Below are positions 25,924 through 34,999 of a stretch of DNA of 64,000 nt, one piece after another. Within the stretch, counting starts at the first letter, position 1. The number at the start of each line of letters is the position of its first letter. The DNA comes from Bacillota bacterium (lineage in GTDB: Bacteria; Bacillota; Clostridia; Lachnospirales; Lachnospiraceae). The translations under genes were made by a program, and so were the position numbers. The stretch lies in contig JAEZLZ010000108.1 in the NCBI GenBank assembly GCA_023415055.1, positions 27,981-91,980 of the forward strand, given 5' to 3'. The notes below the pieces were generated by a model. That model had not been told where the DNA came from, ran no database searches, and saw only the letters and a list, made by a program, of their open reading frames with translations.

Positions 25924-26538
25924 ATGGGCGAAAAGAAAAATACAAAAGAGATGATAGAAGATGTTGCATTAGAATTATTTTCGAAAAGAGGATATAAAGC
26001 GGTATCTATAAGAGACATCGCTAAACAGGTCGGAATTAAAGAAAGTACAATATATTACTATTTTTTTAATAAGCAGGCAATTATGGACTCGCTACTTGGT
26101 AAGATTGATATTCATATTGAAAAAATGAAAGTTGGCTTTGAAACAGAACTAACTAAGGTAAACACTATTTCGGAAACAGCATTTTGCGATGTTGCTGTCA
26201 GTTTGTTGAAAAATTATTTATTAAATCCCTATGTTAACAAACTGTTATCAGTTTTGACAATTGAGCAGATGTCTGAGAAGAAAGCTTATGAAGTATACCA
26301 AAGGCTTGTATTCGAATTACCGCTGTTACAGCAGGAGCAGGTTTTTAAGGAAATAATGGAAAGAGGTTATATAAAACCAAATAATCCCAAGGTGCTGGCA
26401 CATGAATATTATGCTGTTATCTATTTTGCATTTCAAAAGAACTGCGTCGGATGTGAGGTGACAAATGAGAAAATAAATATTGCATGTGATGAAATTCGTA
26501 TCAATATGGTTGATATTTTTAGAAAGATGAAGGAGTGA
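25924..26538 (+). CDS. TetR/AcrR-family repressor
   Basis: A 204-residue regulator. The N-terminal DNA-binding domain is clear: ALELFSKRGYKAVSIRDIAKQVGIKESTIYYYFFNKQAIMDSLL. The C-terminal ligand domain is divergent. It sits directly upstream of an alpha/beta hydrolase (stop and start five bases apart), so it likely controls itself and that hydrolase through the two operators. The codons (many ATA, TTA, AAA) are more AT-rich than in the flanking housekeeping genes, which suggests acquisition from elsewhere. Confidence 0.88.
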   Translation: MGEKKNTKEMIEDVALELFSKRGYKAVSIRDIAKQVGIKESTIYYYFFNKQAIMDSLLGKIDIHIEKMKVGFETELTKVNTISETAFCDVAVSLLKNYLLNPYVNKLLSVLTIEQMSEKKAYEVYQRLVFELPLLQQEQVFKEIMERGYIKPNNPKVLAHEYYAVIYFAFQKNCVGCEVTNEKINIACDEIRINMVDIFRKMKE

Positions 26539-26542
26539 GATT

Positions 26543-27451
26543 ATGAAAGCATATAGGAGCAAAAAGGCGGCTAAAAAAATAATAAGTACCTATGATGAAT
26601 TACTAAATCAATGGGATGTACCAATACAAGAACGGATGGTACCTACCACGTATGGTTCTACACATGTTATTGTTACAGGTAAAGAAGGGGGGAAACCTCT
26701 TCTTATGTTTCACGGTGTAGGCGATGATTCGGCTTTGATGTGGATATATAATGCAAAAGCACTTGGAGAATTTTACAGACTATATGCGATAGATACCATT
26801 GGCGGGCCAGGTAAAAGCATAATGGGTGAAAAGTATAATACAAGTTATGATGATGTTATATGGATTGATGAAATAATGAACTATTTTAAGCTGGAAAAAT
26901 CATCAATTATAGGTGTTTCTCATGGTGGATATTTAGTCCAGCTTTATACATTGTATAGGCAGGAGAAGGTGGATAAAGCGATTAGCATTTCATCCTCTGT
27001 ACCAATTGAGGGTAGTGGAAATTATATGAAAACTATGATGAAAATATTTTTACCAGAAGCATTATTTCCTACAAGAAGAAATGTTGTTAAGCTACTAAGG
27101 AAACTTTCAGGAAATCATGTTGAGGTATTTACTGATCATGCAATAATATTAGAGCATTATACATGGTTATTAAAAGGATTTAATAATATGGCAATGAGGT
27201 ATCATAAGGTGCGTTTATTTACAACGGATGAAGTAGAACAAATTAAGGGTAAGATATATTACCTTGTTGGTCTTGAAGACCCTTTTGAAAAGTTAGGTGG
27301 CGCAGCATTATTAGCAAAATACAATATGAATGTGAAGTTTTATGAAGGTGTCGGGCATGGAATTAATCACGAGATTGCAGAAGAAATTAATAACATAGTT
27401 ATTCGGATTATGGAAGGGCAGGATATGAAATTGAATAGTGATTTAAATTGA
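26543..27451 (+). CDS. Alpha/beta hydrolase under TetR control
   Basis: A 302-residue soluble hydrolase. The nucleophile lies in GVSHGGYLVQ (Ser in GxSxG), the oxyanion strand is LLMFHGVGDDSA, and the catalytic His is in GVGHGINHE near the end. The acid is probably the Asp in VGLEDPF. AAGGAGTGAGATT precedes the ATG. Being paired with a TetR-type repressor, it may act on the repressor's ligand, for example an ester-containing toxic compound; this is inference. Confidence 0.75.
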   Translation: MKAYRSKKAAKKIISTYDELLNQWDVPIQERMVPTTYGSTHVIVTGKEGGKPLLMFHGVGDDSALMWIYNAKALGEFYRLYAIDTIGGPGKSIMGEKYNTSYDDVIWIDEIMNYFKLEKSSIIGVSHGGYLVQLYTLYRQEKVDKAISISSSVPIEGSGNYMKTMMKIFLPEALFPTRRNVVKLLRKLSGNHVEVFTDHAIILEHYTWLLKGFNNMAMRYHKVRLFTTDEVEQIKGKIYYLVGLEDPFEKLGGAALLAKYNMNVKFYEGVGHGINHEIAEEINNIVIRIMEGQDMKLNSDLN

Positions 27452-27621
27452 TATTTGAAAAGAGAATGATGATATACTAAGATAAAATATAGTATTGATA
27501 GAATGATATATATTATTTTGTAGATAATTGGTTGAACTGTATTGGAGCACAGGGATAAGATACTAATACATGGCGACGAGTGAGATGATCCTGGCCTTAT
27601 TGATTTAGGCAGGTTCTATAA

Positions 27622-27831
27622 CTATTAAGCTTTCTGGAGGAGTCGGCTAGGTTCTTCAGATGTCAGTTTATCATATCCACGCATTCTCCGTTTCTACTTG
27701 CCATGCGAGGTGCTAGAATCTATAATCTGGATAAAGAACCGGTTATGATTGAACGCTGGACTGAACTTGAGAATGTACGCACTTACTTTGACTTCTTTAA
27801 GAAGCACGAGGGGGGATTTGAAACCGATTAA
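27622..27831 (+). pseudogene. C-terminal remnant of an AAA-type ATPase
   Basis: A frame without start or ribosome site reads QFIISTHSPFLL followed by RGARIYNLD, VMIERWTELENVR and YFDFFKKHE, ending at a TAA. The THSPFLL segment is the H-loop strand of SMC/OLD-like AAA ATPases, and the following tail is the usual C-terminus of small predicted AAA family ATPases. A stop at 27619 and the lack of any Walker motif upstream show the rest is gone. The surrounding 600 bases hold no intact gene. Confidence 0.65.
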
Positions 27832-28012
27832 AAGGAGATAATATATGAAGAGCTTTTGTGGAGATTGGTTAGTTACAAGTTTGTTTCTAAAAAGATGAAT
27901 ATACTAATGGACATTGGTAATACTTCCGAGTGTTACGAATAATCGAGAAAAGACAAGAAAGAAACCTCAAGAAAGATAGTGAAAGATAAAATAAAAAAAA
28001 TAAAATTAGTAG

Positions 28013-28041
28013 TTGACTTTTTAGCACTTTTATTAGATAAT
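28013..28041 (+). promoter_or_regulatory. Promoter of tRNA-Pro
   Basis: TTGACT (28013-28018), 17-base spacer, GATAAT (28036-28041), about 45 bases before the tRNA. Confidence 0.65.
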
Positions 28042-28085
28042 AACTAATGCGGTGCTCATCTAGGACACCACAATAAATAAGAAAT

Positions 28086-28159
28086 CGAGGCGTGGCTCAG
28101 TTTGGTAGAGCGCTGCGTTCGGGACGCAGAGGCCGTGGGTTCGAATCCCGTCGCCTCGA
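28086..28159 (+). tRNA. tRNA-Pro (anticodon CGG)
   Basis: A complete cloverleaf of 74 bases: acceptor CGAGGCG/CGCCTCG, D arm GGCTC...GAGC, anticodon stem CTGCG/CGCAG with loop TTCGGGA (anticodon CGG, reading CCG), T arm GTGGG-TTCGAAT-CCCGT, discriminator A. CCA is not encoded. A promoter lies upstream and a terminator follows. Confidence 0.95.
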
Positions 28160-28161
28160 CT

Positions 28162-28192
28162 GAAGACTCTTGAATATTCAAGGGTCTTTTTT
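28162..28192 (+). terminator. Terminator of tRNA-Pro
   Basis: AGACTCTTGAA and TTCAAGGGTCT form an 11-bp stem (one G-U) with almost no loop, followed by six T residues. Confidence 0.85.
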
Positions 28193-28196
28193 CTTT

Positions 28197-28231
28197 GTGT
28201 TGCATTTCGTGTTGCATTTCGTGTTGCATGA
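28197..28231. repeat. Three direct copies of a 12-bp repeat next to tRNA-Pro
   Basis: TGTTGCATTTCG occurs as two full and one shortened copy in a row just after the tRNA terminator. The position downstream of a tRNA 3' end is where integration sites and their repeats are often found, but no integrase is present. Confidence 0.6.
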
Positions 28232-28272
28232 ATAGAGCAACGATACAATTGTGTATGTAAAGAAGCCAAGTG

Positions 28273-28425
28273 TTATTTCTCAGCTTCATTATTCATTTGA
28301 TATGCGATTAATACGATATCTTTATTTTCATTAATGCTAATCGCTTTTTCTAACACAGAGATATTGCTAACATCCTCGGTAGAAATATCTGCTATACAAT
28401 AGTCTTTAAAATCCTTGATTTCCAT
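28273..28425 (-). CDS. Small acidic protein, 50 aa, unknown
   Basis: A 50-residue frame starting MEIKDFKDYCIAD with AAAGGAGA eight bases before its ATG. The composition is acidic with a helical middle (ISVLEKAISINENKD). No family recognised. A further small gene lies 70 bases upstream on the same strand, so the two may be cotranscribed. A longer version of the frame exists but lacks a ribosome site. Confidence 0.5.
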   Translation of the reverse strand: MEIKDFKDYCIADISTEDVSNISVLEKAISINENKDIVLIAYQMNNEAEK

Positions 28426-28483
28426 TGGTTTATCTCCTTTCCCTGATAAAAGTATATTACGGATTCCCGGAACCAATAATAGA

Positions 28484-28504
28484 AAAAGGGAGGCTTAGAC
28501 TCCC
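28484..28504 (-). terminator. Terminator of the small Ser/Asn-rich gene
   Basis: On the minus strand GGGAG-TCTAAGC-CTCCC is followed by TTTTT. It overlaps the stop codon of the small gene. Confidence 0.6.
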
Positions 28505-28668
28505 TTTATATTACCTGATGATGGTGCTTTATTTGATGTAGACTTTGACCTTGAATTAGAAGCGGAATTATTTTTAAAATCTACATCATTATCAGAGTTA
28601 TTATTAGTAACACTACTTTTACCTAGCTTATCGGATGATACTTTTCTAGCTTTGTTATCGTTCTTCAT
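28495..28668 (-). CDS. Small Ser/Asn/Lys-rich protein, 57 aa, unknown
   Basis: A 57-residue frame beginning MKNDNKARKVSSDKLGKSS, preceded by AAAGGAG at six bases. It is low-complexity, rich in Ser, Asn and Lys, without hydrophobic segments, and probably unstructured. Its stop overlaps a terminator hairpin, which supports it being a real transcript end. No family recognised. Confidence 0.5.
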   Translation of the reverse strand: MKNDNKARKVSSDKLGKSSVTNNNSDNDVDFKNNSASNSRSKSTSNKAPSSGNIKGV

Positions 28669-28834
28669 AAAAACTCCTTTCGTAAGTGATATGAATAGTA
28701 TTTGTATAAACGTAAAAATATATACAAAAGGTTGGGAGGCAGTATAGAATTACTATTAATTGGAAGTCCATGGTTGACATTACAGTTGCGGGGGTATAGC
28801 TGCAGTGATAATTAAATCCACATACAAAAGAAGC

Positions 28835-29122
28835 TCATTGCCCTAACACCCAGCAGTGCTTATGTGTATCGTAGCAAAGAATAATATCATTGCGGTATCC
28901 ATAGGCTTGAAAGGTACAATAGAAGGTCTTTATTAAGAATTTGTCAGATTTCATTAGTTTGATCGAACTTATCTTGAATTTAAATAATTCCTGGGTATCG
29001 TCTTCAATACAGAAGGATCTGGGAACGAACTCTCCCAGGGTGTTAAAAACAGCCCGAACAGCTACGGGATGGCCTTGGGGATGTCGGATCAGTGGTTTGC
29101 GAATGGGATTAAGAAACGGCAT
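28835..29122 (-). CDS. Hypothetical protein, 95 aa
   Basis: A 95-residue soluble protein with AAGGAG nine bases before the ATG. It begins MPFLNPIRKPLIRHPQGHPVAVRAVFNTLGEFVPRSF and ends CYDTHKHCWVLGQ. It has three cysteines and several histidines but no clear metal motif, and resembles a small beta-rich domain. I do not recognise a family. It stands alone between two small genes and tRNA-Thr. Confidence 0.55.
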   Translation of the reverse strand: MPFLNPIRKPLIRHPQGHPVAVRAVFNTLGEFVPRSFCIEDDTQELFKFKISSIKLMKSDKFLIKTFYCTFQAYGYRNDIILCYDTHKHCWVLGQ

Positions 29123-29226
29123 ATTGTAAGCTCCTTATGATGTTTTTAGGGCTATTCTATAATACCCATCGGACATCGGATGCTTTTTACTGTAATATTC
29201 TTTATACCAATTTTTACAAATAAAAA

Positions 29227-29299
<73 letters not shown>

Positions 29300-29566
29300 A
29301 TAATAATTATTCTGTTTTGTACCGATGAAACAGGCTACTCAACTATTCTATTATAAAGCTTCGGAAAATTCAAGGATTTTTTCAGGATAATTTAAATTTA
29401 AATATCATTCGAAAAATACTCCTCGTTTTATATAATGAGACCTTCGAGGATGAAACTCACCAAACATGGATTAAAATTAATCATGTGCTAGGCAGCGTGC
29501 ATCGCCCGAAGGCCTATTCTTTATTTTACCGATATCTACATTATATCGACATTTACATTCAATAAT

Positions 29567-30436
29567 CTATTTCGTCACACCCATAAAGCATAATCCGATG
29601 GCACCGGGACCGGAATGGGATCCGATACTTGGGCTGACATAATTTATGATGATCTTACGGTTAGGCAGCTTCTCACGTATCAGTTCCACCAGATAATCCG
29701 CATCTTCTCTGGAATCGCCATGTGCGATACAGATCGGATCGTCGGTATATAAGTATTTGCCCATGCAATCAAGCATATTATTACAGATTGTAGCCAAGGA
29801 CTTCTTTCGTCCTCTGACAGTGCCTTTTGCAACGAGCTGCCCTTCCGGATTGACATACAGGATGGGCTTGATATTGATCATGGAACCTATGACTGCAGTA
29901 GTTTTGGAGATTCTGCCGCCGCGGTGCAGGTGATTTAGATCATCCACGGTAAAGTAGACACAGAACTCTTGCTTGTGCTCCTCTAACCAGGCTGCGGTTT
30001 CTTCAAGGGATTTACCTTCCTCTCTCAGCTGGACCGCTTTCATGACAAACATTCCTTCGCCCATGGAAGCATTCAACGTGTCGACAACGATGATCTTCGC
30101 ACCGGGATTCTCCTCACATATCTCATTTGCACCAGTAACTACATTGCTGCAGCCGCCACTTAATGCGGAGGAAAAACTGATATGTAACACATCAAGACCC
30201 TGATCTACATAGCTCTGGAAGGTTTTGCGAATGATCTCGGGATTACTTGCCATTGTGGTCGGCATAAGCCCGGAACGCATCTTATCATAGAATTCCTTTG
30301 GAGTAAGATTAACCTCATCACCATAGGTGATCCCTTCAAGATCATAATAATGAGGGATAATTCCGATTTGTTTATCTTTGATATATTCGTCTAATAAATC
30401 TGAGTTAGAGTCAGCGGTAATTACAAACTTCTTCAT
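29567..30436 (-). CDS. DegV-family fatty-acid-binding protein (second copy)
   Basis: A 289-residue DegV/FakB-like protein. Family marks are ITADSNSDL at the N-terminus, DVLHISFSSALSGGCSNV, IIVVDTLNASMGEGMFV, LHRGGRISKTTAVIGSMINIKPI and the C-terminal SIGSHSGPGAIGLCFMG. It would bind a fatty acid for phosphorylation by FakA. GGGAGGAAC precedes the ATG. It differs strongly in sequence from the DegV protein at 24.7 kb. It appears monocistronic. Confidence 0.87.
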   Translation of the reverse strand: MKKFVITADSNSDLLDEYIKDKQIGIIPHYYDLEGITYGDEVNLTPKEFYDKMRSGLMPTTMASNPEIIRKTFQSYVDQGLDVLHISFSSALSGGCSNVVTGANEICEENPGAKIIVVDTLNASMGEGMFVMKAVQLREEGKSLEETAAWLEEHKQEFCVYFTVDDLNHLHRGGRISKTTAVIGSMINIKPILYVNPEGQLVAKGTVRGRKKSLATICNNMLDCMGKYLYTDDPICIAHGDSREDADYLVELIREKLPNRKIIINYVSPSIGSHSGPGAIGLCFMGVTK

Positions 30437-30668
30437 GCTTTTGTTCCTCCCAAATCATGGTTATAAGACTATTCTACTAGAGTGAACCTCTTTTTACAAT
30501 ACTTATATATTGTAATTTGTTTATTATTGGTTATAAAAAATTAATAATATCAGATGGCTTCCAGAAGCATACCCGGAGGTGGTGGTGTATAATAATGCAG
30601 TGATTTACAGATAGTGGTTAATTCTAACAAAAATATAGATAATAGTCTATATTCAGCTATTTTTTGTA

Positions 30669-30697
30669 TTGACAATTATTACTGTAATTGGTATAAA
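30669..30697 (+). promoter_or_regulatory. Promoter of the chemoreceptor gene
   Basis: TTGACA (30669-30674), 17-base spacer, TATAAA (30692-30697), about 90 bases before the start codon. The rest of the 350-base intergenic region holds nothing else I can name. Confidence 0.6.
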
Positions 30698-30786
30698 TAT
30701 AAGTTATTAAAGCTATAATTTTATCTGATATATGTTAAGCTTTTTGAATTATTTCAGTTGACAAGCAGGTCTTTGGAGGTAGTACT

Positions 30787-33036
30787 ATGGATAAAGATGA
30801 GAACAAATTACCGGAGGAAGTAATAAGTAAGAAGGAAAAGAAAGAGAAAAAAGTGAAGGTTAAAACAGAGAAAGAGAAAAAAGTAAAGGCGGAAAAAACT
30901 ACTACTCGGAAAATGACCTTTAAGCTGCCAAAACCCGCGGACATCATAAAAAGATTTCAGGAACTGAAGCAGGAACCTATCGGAGTAAGCTTGCTAAAGA
31001 ATTCGTTTCTCAGACGATTCACGGGAATTCGTACCACGTTACTGCTAGGCTTTGCAGTACCGGTGATTCTTATGGCGGTATTCGGAATTGTATCCTTTAA
31101 TCAATCCTCCAAAGCAGTTATCACTAATTATGAAAACATCGGATCGAATGCACTCAATGCAGTTCGTGACTACATATTTCTGGGGGTCGATGCAGTGTCC
31201 TCGAAATCTTATGAATTAACCGATACAAAAAGCATTAAGTCATATTATAACGGTGCAGATGAAATGAGCTCCGATGAGGATGCGGCAGCTTTTGAAAAAG
31301 TTAAAACCGAGGTAGACAATGCAAAATCCTCCCATTCCTTTATCTATGCGATGCATATTATCGGTGAACAAGGAACCAGTATCTCCTCTGTGAGCGATCT
31401 CCCTGTTGATATTTATGAAGGCTTTCTTAATTCTGAAGAAGGTAAGACAATAACAGCAGCCCTGGATCGTTATGTATGGGTTGGTAAACACAGCTATCTG
31501 GATGAGAAGCTAAATAATACCCAGATCAATTACTCAACCTCGATCATAAGAAAGATGTCCGAAAACAACGGTTATATCATCATCGACGTACCTAAGACGG
31601 AATTGTCGAAGGCAGTTTCTAATATTGATCTCGGTGAGGGAAGTATCGTAGGCTTTGTTACCGCAGATGGCGTGGAAACTCTGGCAAATACGGATGAGAC
31701 ATCGGTATTTAGTACGTTGAATTATTATAAAGAAGCTGCAGCGGGAAGTCAGTTCAACGGATCCTCCTATGAGAAATACAATGGTAAGGATTATTTATTT
31801 CTTTATAGTAAAGTCGGAAGTACTAAGGCTTTGGTATGTGCACTTGTTCCGAAGAGCACAATCTTAGCTCAGGCACAGTCCATCAAGCTCTTAACCCTGA
31901 TCTTCGTTACCATCGCATCCATTCTTGCAATCTTCGTTGGTACAGTGATTGCTGCACGGATCGGAGCCGAGATCTCCAGATTAACCAAGTCCATCGCTCT
32001 TGCAGCAGAAGGTAATCTGACCACTATTTTCCGTACAAAGCGTAAGGATGAATTTCTGACTCTGTCAGACAGCTTGAATGATATGGTGGCCAGTATGAAA
32101 GGTCTGATTGAACAGGTTGCATTGGTAGGTAATACGGTAAAAGGCTCCGCGGACAGCTTGTCCCATACATCAGGAGATATACTTACCTCCACAAAGGATA
32201 TCTCCTTAGCCATCGATGAGATCGAGAAGGGTGTAGTACAGCAAGCTTCAGATACAGAACAATGTTTACTGCAGATGTCAACTCTGTCAGATAAAATTAA
32301 TCAGGTATATAATAACACCTACGAGATAGAGCAGATTGCCAAGGATACGAAGGTGATCGTCGGAGATGGTATTACTACCATCGATGAATTGAATAGCAAA
32401 TCGAGTGCAACGACGGATATTACGAAGGTGGTTATCAATGAGATCGAAGAGCTGGAGCAGCAATCTGGGAGCATTGAGAATTTCGTCGAGGTGATCAATG
32501 GTATCGCCGACCAGACTAACCTCTTATCCTTAAATGCATCGATAGAAGCAGCAAGAGCCGGAGAAGCTGGACGTGGATTTGCAGTTGTTGCAGCTGAGAT
32601 TCGTAAGCTGGCTGAGCAGTCAGTAAAGGCTTCCACTCAGATTAATACGGTTGTTCGCAACATCAAGGAGAAGACAAAGGTGACTGCAAACTCTGCGAAG
32701 CAGGCAGAGCGTATCGTCGGTTCCCAGATGGAGGCGCTGTCAAAGACAATACAAACCTTCGAAAATATCAATGAGCATGTCGGTAATTTGGTATCGAACT
32801 TAAATAATATCGCAGAGGGCGTTCGAGGAATTGAGAATGCAAAGGACGATACCCTGGATGCAGTTCGTAATATCTCAGCAGTATCCCAGCAGACCGCAAC
32901 CTCTTCTGAGGAAGTGAGTGCAACTGCGATGAACCAGATTACCTCCGTGGAATATTTGAGCAAGTCAGCAGATGAATTGGCTGGAGAAGCAAAGAGATTG
33001 GAAGAACTGATTCAACTGTTTCAAATTACAGAGTAA
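30787..33036 (+). CDS. Methyl-accepting chemotaxis protein
   Basis: A 749-residue transmembrane chemoreceptor. It has an unusual cytosolic N-terminal tail (1-60) rich in Lys/Glu, then a membrane helix (about 84-104), an extracytoplasmic cache-type sensor region (about 105-365), a second membrane helix (about 368-392), a HAMP region, and the methyl-accepting signalling domain. Its tip is seen in NGIADQTNLLSLNASIEAARAGEAGRGFAVVAAEIRKLAEQS. Ligand unknown. TTGGAGG precedes the ATG. It stands alone, with promoter and terminator. Confidence 0.93.
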   Translation: MDKDENKLPEEVISKKEKKEKKVKVKTEKEKKVKAEKTTTRKMTFKLPKPADIIKRFQELKQEPIGVSLLKNSFLRRFTGIRTTLLLGFAVPVILMAVFGIVSFNQSSKAVITNYENIGSNALNAVRDYIFLGVDAVSSKSYELTDTKSIKSYYNGADEMSSDEDAAAFEKVKTEVDNAKSSHSFIYAMHIIGEQGTSISSVSDLPVDIYEGFLNSEEGKTITAALDRYVWVGKHSYLDEKLNNTQINYSTSIIRKMSENNGYIIIDVPKTELSKAVSNIDLGEGSIVGFVTADGVETLANTDETSVFSTLNYYKEAAAGSQFNGSSYEKYNGKDYLFLYSKVGSTKALVCALVPKSTILAQAQSIKLLTLIFVTIASILAIFVGTVIAARIGAEISRLTKSIALAAEGNLTTIFRTKRKDEFLTLSDSLNDMVASMKGLIEQVALVGNTVKGSADSLSHTSGDILTSTKDISLAIDEIEKGVVQQASDTEQCLLQMSTLSDKINQVYNNTYEIEQIAKDTKVIVGDGITTIDELNSKSSATTDITKVVINEIEELEQQSGSIENFVEVINGIADQTNLLSLNASIEAARAGEAGRGFAVVAAEIRKLAEQSVKASTQINTVVRNIKEKTKVTANSAKQAERIVGSQMEALSKTIQTFENINEHVGNLVSNLNNIAEGVRGIENAKDDTLDAVRNISAVSQQTATSSEEVSATAMNQITSVEYLSKSADELAGEAKRLEELIQLFQITE

Positions 33037-33077
33037 GAATTAATTCGTAATTTGTTTCTTAACTTTGATTAAGAGAT

Positions 33078-33126
33078 AGGAATGGAGTTTGCGGCGTAGT
33101 CTCTACAAACCCCATTCCTTTTTTTT
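33078..33126 (+). terminator. Terminator of the chemoreceptor gene
   Basis: AGGAATGGAGTTTG pairs with CAAACCCCATTCCT (one bulge/mismatch), followed by eight T residues. Confidence 0.85.
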
Positions 33127-33174
33127 GTATATGAATTCCAATATCTGCGAAGCGGACATTTTTGTATCGCATAG

Positions 33175-34008
33175 CTATTTTTGCTGTCTCGGAACTTTTT
33201 TCTCAAAATACGTCAGCAGCTTATATAAACCGGTTGCGACAATACACAGAATCACAATCGACATTATGACCCAATCCAACTTAAATACCTGACTGCCATA
33301 GATAATCAGATACCCGAGTCCTGCTTTCGCTGCCAGAAACTCTCCGATAATGACACCGACTAAGGAGAGGCCGATATTTACCTTCATCTGACTGATGATA
33401 AAGGGAATATTGCTGGGAAGCACAACCTTAAAAAGTACATCCGTCTTTTTCCCACCCAGAGTGTAGATCAGCTTGATCTTATCCTCTTCAACTTCTCGGA
33501 AGTTCGTATATAGGTTTATGATCGTACCGAAAATCGCGACCGAAACGGCAGCGACAATAATCGTCTTGACATTGTTGCCCAGCCACACGATAAATACCGG
33601 CGCCAGAGCTGATTTAGGAAGACTGTTCAGCACAATCAGGTAGGGCTCAAGAACCTTGGAGATACTGTGATTCCACCAAAGTATGACAGCAATGAGAATA
33701 CCAAGTACATTGACCAGGAAGAAGCTTCCCAATGTCTCTAAAAGCGTAATTCCGATATGATAGAGTAATTGACCGGTTACCGTCATCGAGGCGATCGTAT
33801 TTATCACCCGGGTGGGACTAGAGAAAATGAAAGAGTTCAGGATTCCCAGTCTCGCGGTAATTTCCCAGGCTGCAAGGAAGGTAACCAGGATCAATACCTG
33901 ATAAAAACGAACCCAGCGAAGATGTATCCGGTGCTTTCGGATAAAATCCTTTTGAGCAGCGGAGACGTTCAAGCTTTCACTCTCCACTTTTTTATGAATC
34001 CTGCTCAT
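33175..34008 (-). CDS. ABC importer permease (SsuC/TauC/ThiX type)
   Basis: A 277-residue membrane permease with about six hydrophobic helices. The EAA-like coupling loop is seen in EVEEDKIKLIYTLGGKKTDVLFKVVLPSNIPFIISQMKVNIGLSLVGVIIGEFLAAKAGLGYLI, as in nitrate/sulfonate/taurine/thiamine-precursor importers. It overlaps the end of the ATPase gene by 17 bases, so the two are translated together. No substrate-binding protein gene is next to it. The substrate cannot be told. Confidence 0.85.
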   Translation of the reverse strand: MSRIHKKVESESLNVSAAQKDFIRKHRIHLRWVRFYQVLILVTFLAAWEITARLGILNSFIFSSPTRVINTIASMTVTGQLLYHIGITLLETLGSFFLVNVLGILIAVILWWNHSISKVLEPYLIVLNSLPKSALAPVFIVWLGNNVKTIIVAAVSVAIFGTIINLYTNFREVEEDKIKLIYTLGGKKTDVLFKVVLPSNIPFIISQMKVNIGLSLVGVIIGEFLAAKAGLGYLIIYGSQVFKLDWVIMSIVILCIVATGLYKLLTYFEKKVPRQQK

Positions 34009-34768
34009 GATGGGTTAACTCCTTCCATATTTGATTAAAGTACTCCTTGAATTCGGGGGCACTTCGGCTGGAGAAGGGGGTCCGCTCATCAATGGACAGG
34101 TTGATATCAAATACCTTTGTTACAGTACCAGGTCTTTGAGAGAGTACAATGACACGATCAGCCATACTGATGGCTTCAGAGATATCATGAGTAATCAGGA
34201 TGGCTGTTTTCTTCTCCTTACGAATAATACCCCAGATATCATCCGCAACCTCCAGTCTCGTCTGATAATCCAGGGCAGAAAAAGGTTCATCCAGCAAAAG
34301 AATATCCGGTTCAAGCAACAGAGTTCGGATTAATGCCGCTCTCTGCCTCATTCCACCGGAGAGCTTTGATGGATAAGAATTCTGAAAGGTAATCAGACCA
34401 TAGGTATTGAGCAGCTCATTTATTTGAACATAGCTGTTTTCTGATAGTTTATTCTGTATCTCCAACCCTAAGGTGACATTTTTAAGCGTATTACGCCACT
34501 CGAGCAGCTGGTCTCTTTGCAGCATATACCCGATGTTCTTACCGGAGGATTTTATGTCCTTACCGTTGATATATATAAAGCCGCTACTGGGGTCAATCAA
34601 TCCTGCAATCAGCGAGAGCAGAGTGGATTTGCCGCAGCCGCTGGGTCCTACGATGCTTAAGAATTCCCCTTCCATCACATGAAAAGAAACATCGAATAAT
34701 GCCGGTGTTTCGCCTTCGAGACTATGATAGGTGTAGCTGAGGTGATCAATTTTGAGTAATTCGCCCAT
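33992..34768 (-). CDS. ABC importer ATP-binding protein (SsuB/TauB/ThiZ type)
   Basis: A 258-residue ATPase with Walker A GPSGCGKS, signature LSGGMRQRAALIRTL, Walker B DILLLDEPFSALD and the H-loop HDISEAI, all intact. The start at 34768 (MGELLKIDHLS) is chosen because GGAGG lies eight bases upstream; a start five codons earlier is possible. Pairs with the downstream permease as one importer lacking its binding protein here. Confidence 0.88.
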   Translation of the reverse strand: MGELLKIDHLSYTYHSLEGETPALFDVSFHVMEGEFLSIVGPSGCGKSTLLSLIAGLIDPSSGFIYINGKDIKSSGKNIGYMLQRDQLLEWRNTLKNVTLGLEIQNKLSENSYVQINELLNTYGLITFQNSYPSKLSGGMRQRAALIRTLLLEPDILLLDEPFSALDYQTRLEVADDIWGIIRKEKKTAILITHDISEAISMADRVIVLSQRPGTVTKVFDINLSIDERTPFSSRSAPEFKEYFNQIWKELTHHEQDS

Positions 34769-34937
34769 AGGTGTTTCCTCCATTCTTGCTTATATAGTAT
34801 TATATGACAGGGGAAAGTAGAGGTTCCTTGATGCGATTTTATTTCAGATATACTTGTCAAACTTGCTCTTCCATATTTTTGGTGAGTTGCAAACAGTAAG
34901 TGAGATTAGTTTTTTACGGATATGAGATGAGTTTGGA

Positions 34938-34966
34938 TTGACTTTAAATAGGTGGGAGCATATAAT
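34938..34966 (+). promoter_or_regulatory. Promoter of the glycine cleavage operon
   Basis: TTGACT (34938-34943), 17-base spacer, TATAAT (34961-34966), about 30 bases before the riboswitch. Confidence 0.75.
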
Positions 34967-34999
34967 TACTGTATAGTAAATACCTGTGTTAATAAATGT

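Noticed and set aside
28056..28289. Minus-strand frames across tRNA-Pro, including one with three MQHE repeats and a tail that looks like integrase C-termini
   Set aside because: They are the antisense reading of the tRNA and the 12-bp repeats; such tails are a well-known artefact of translating tRNA genes, and no integrase core is present.
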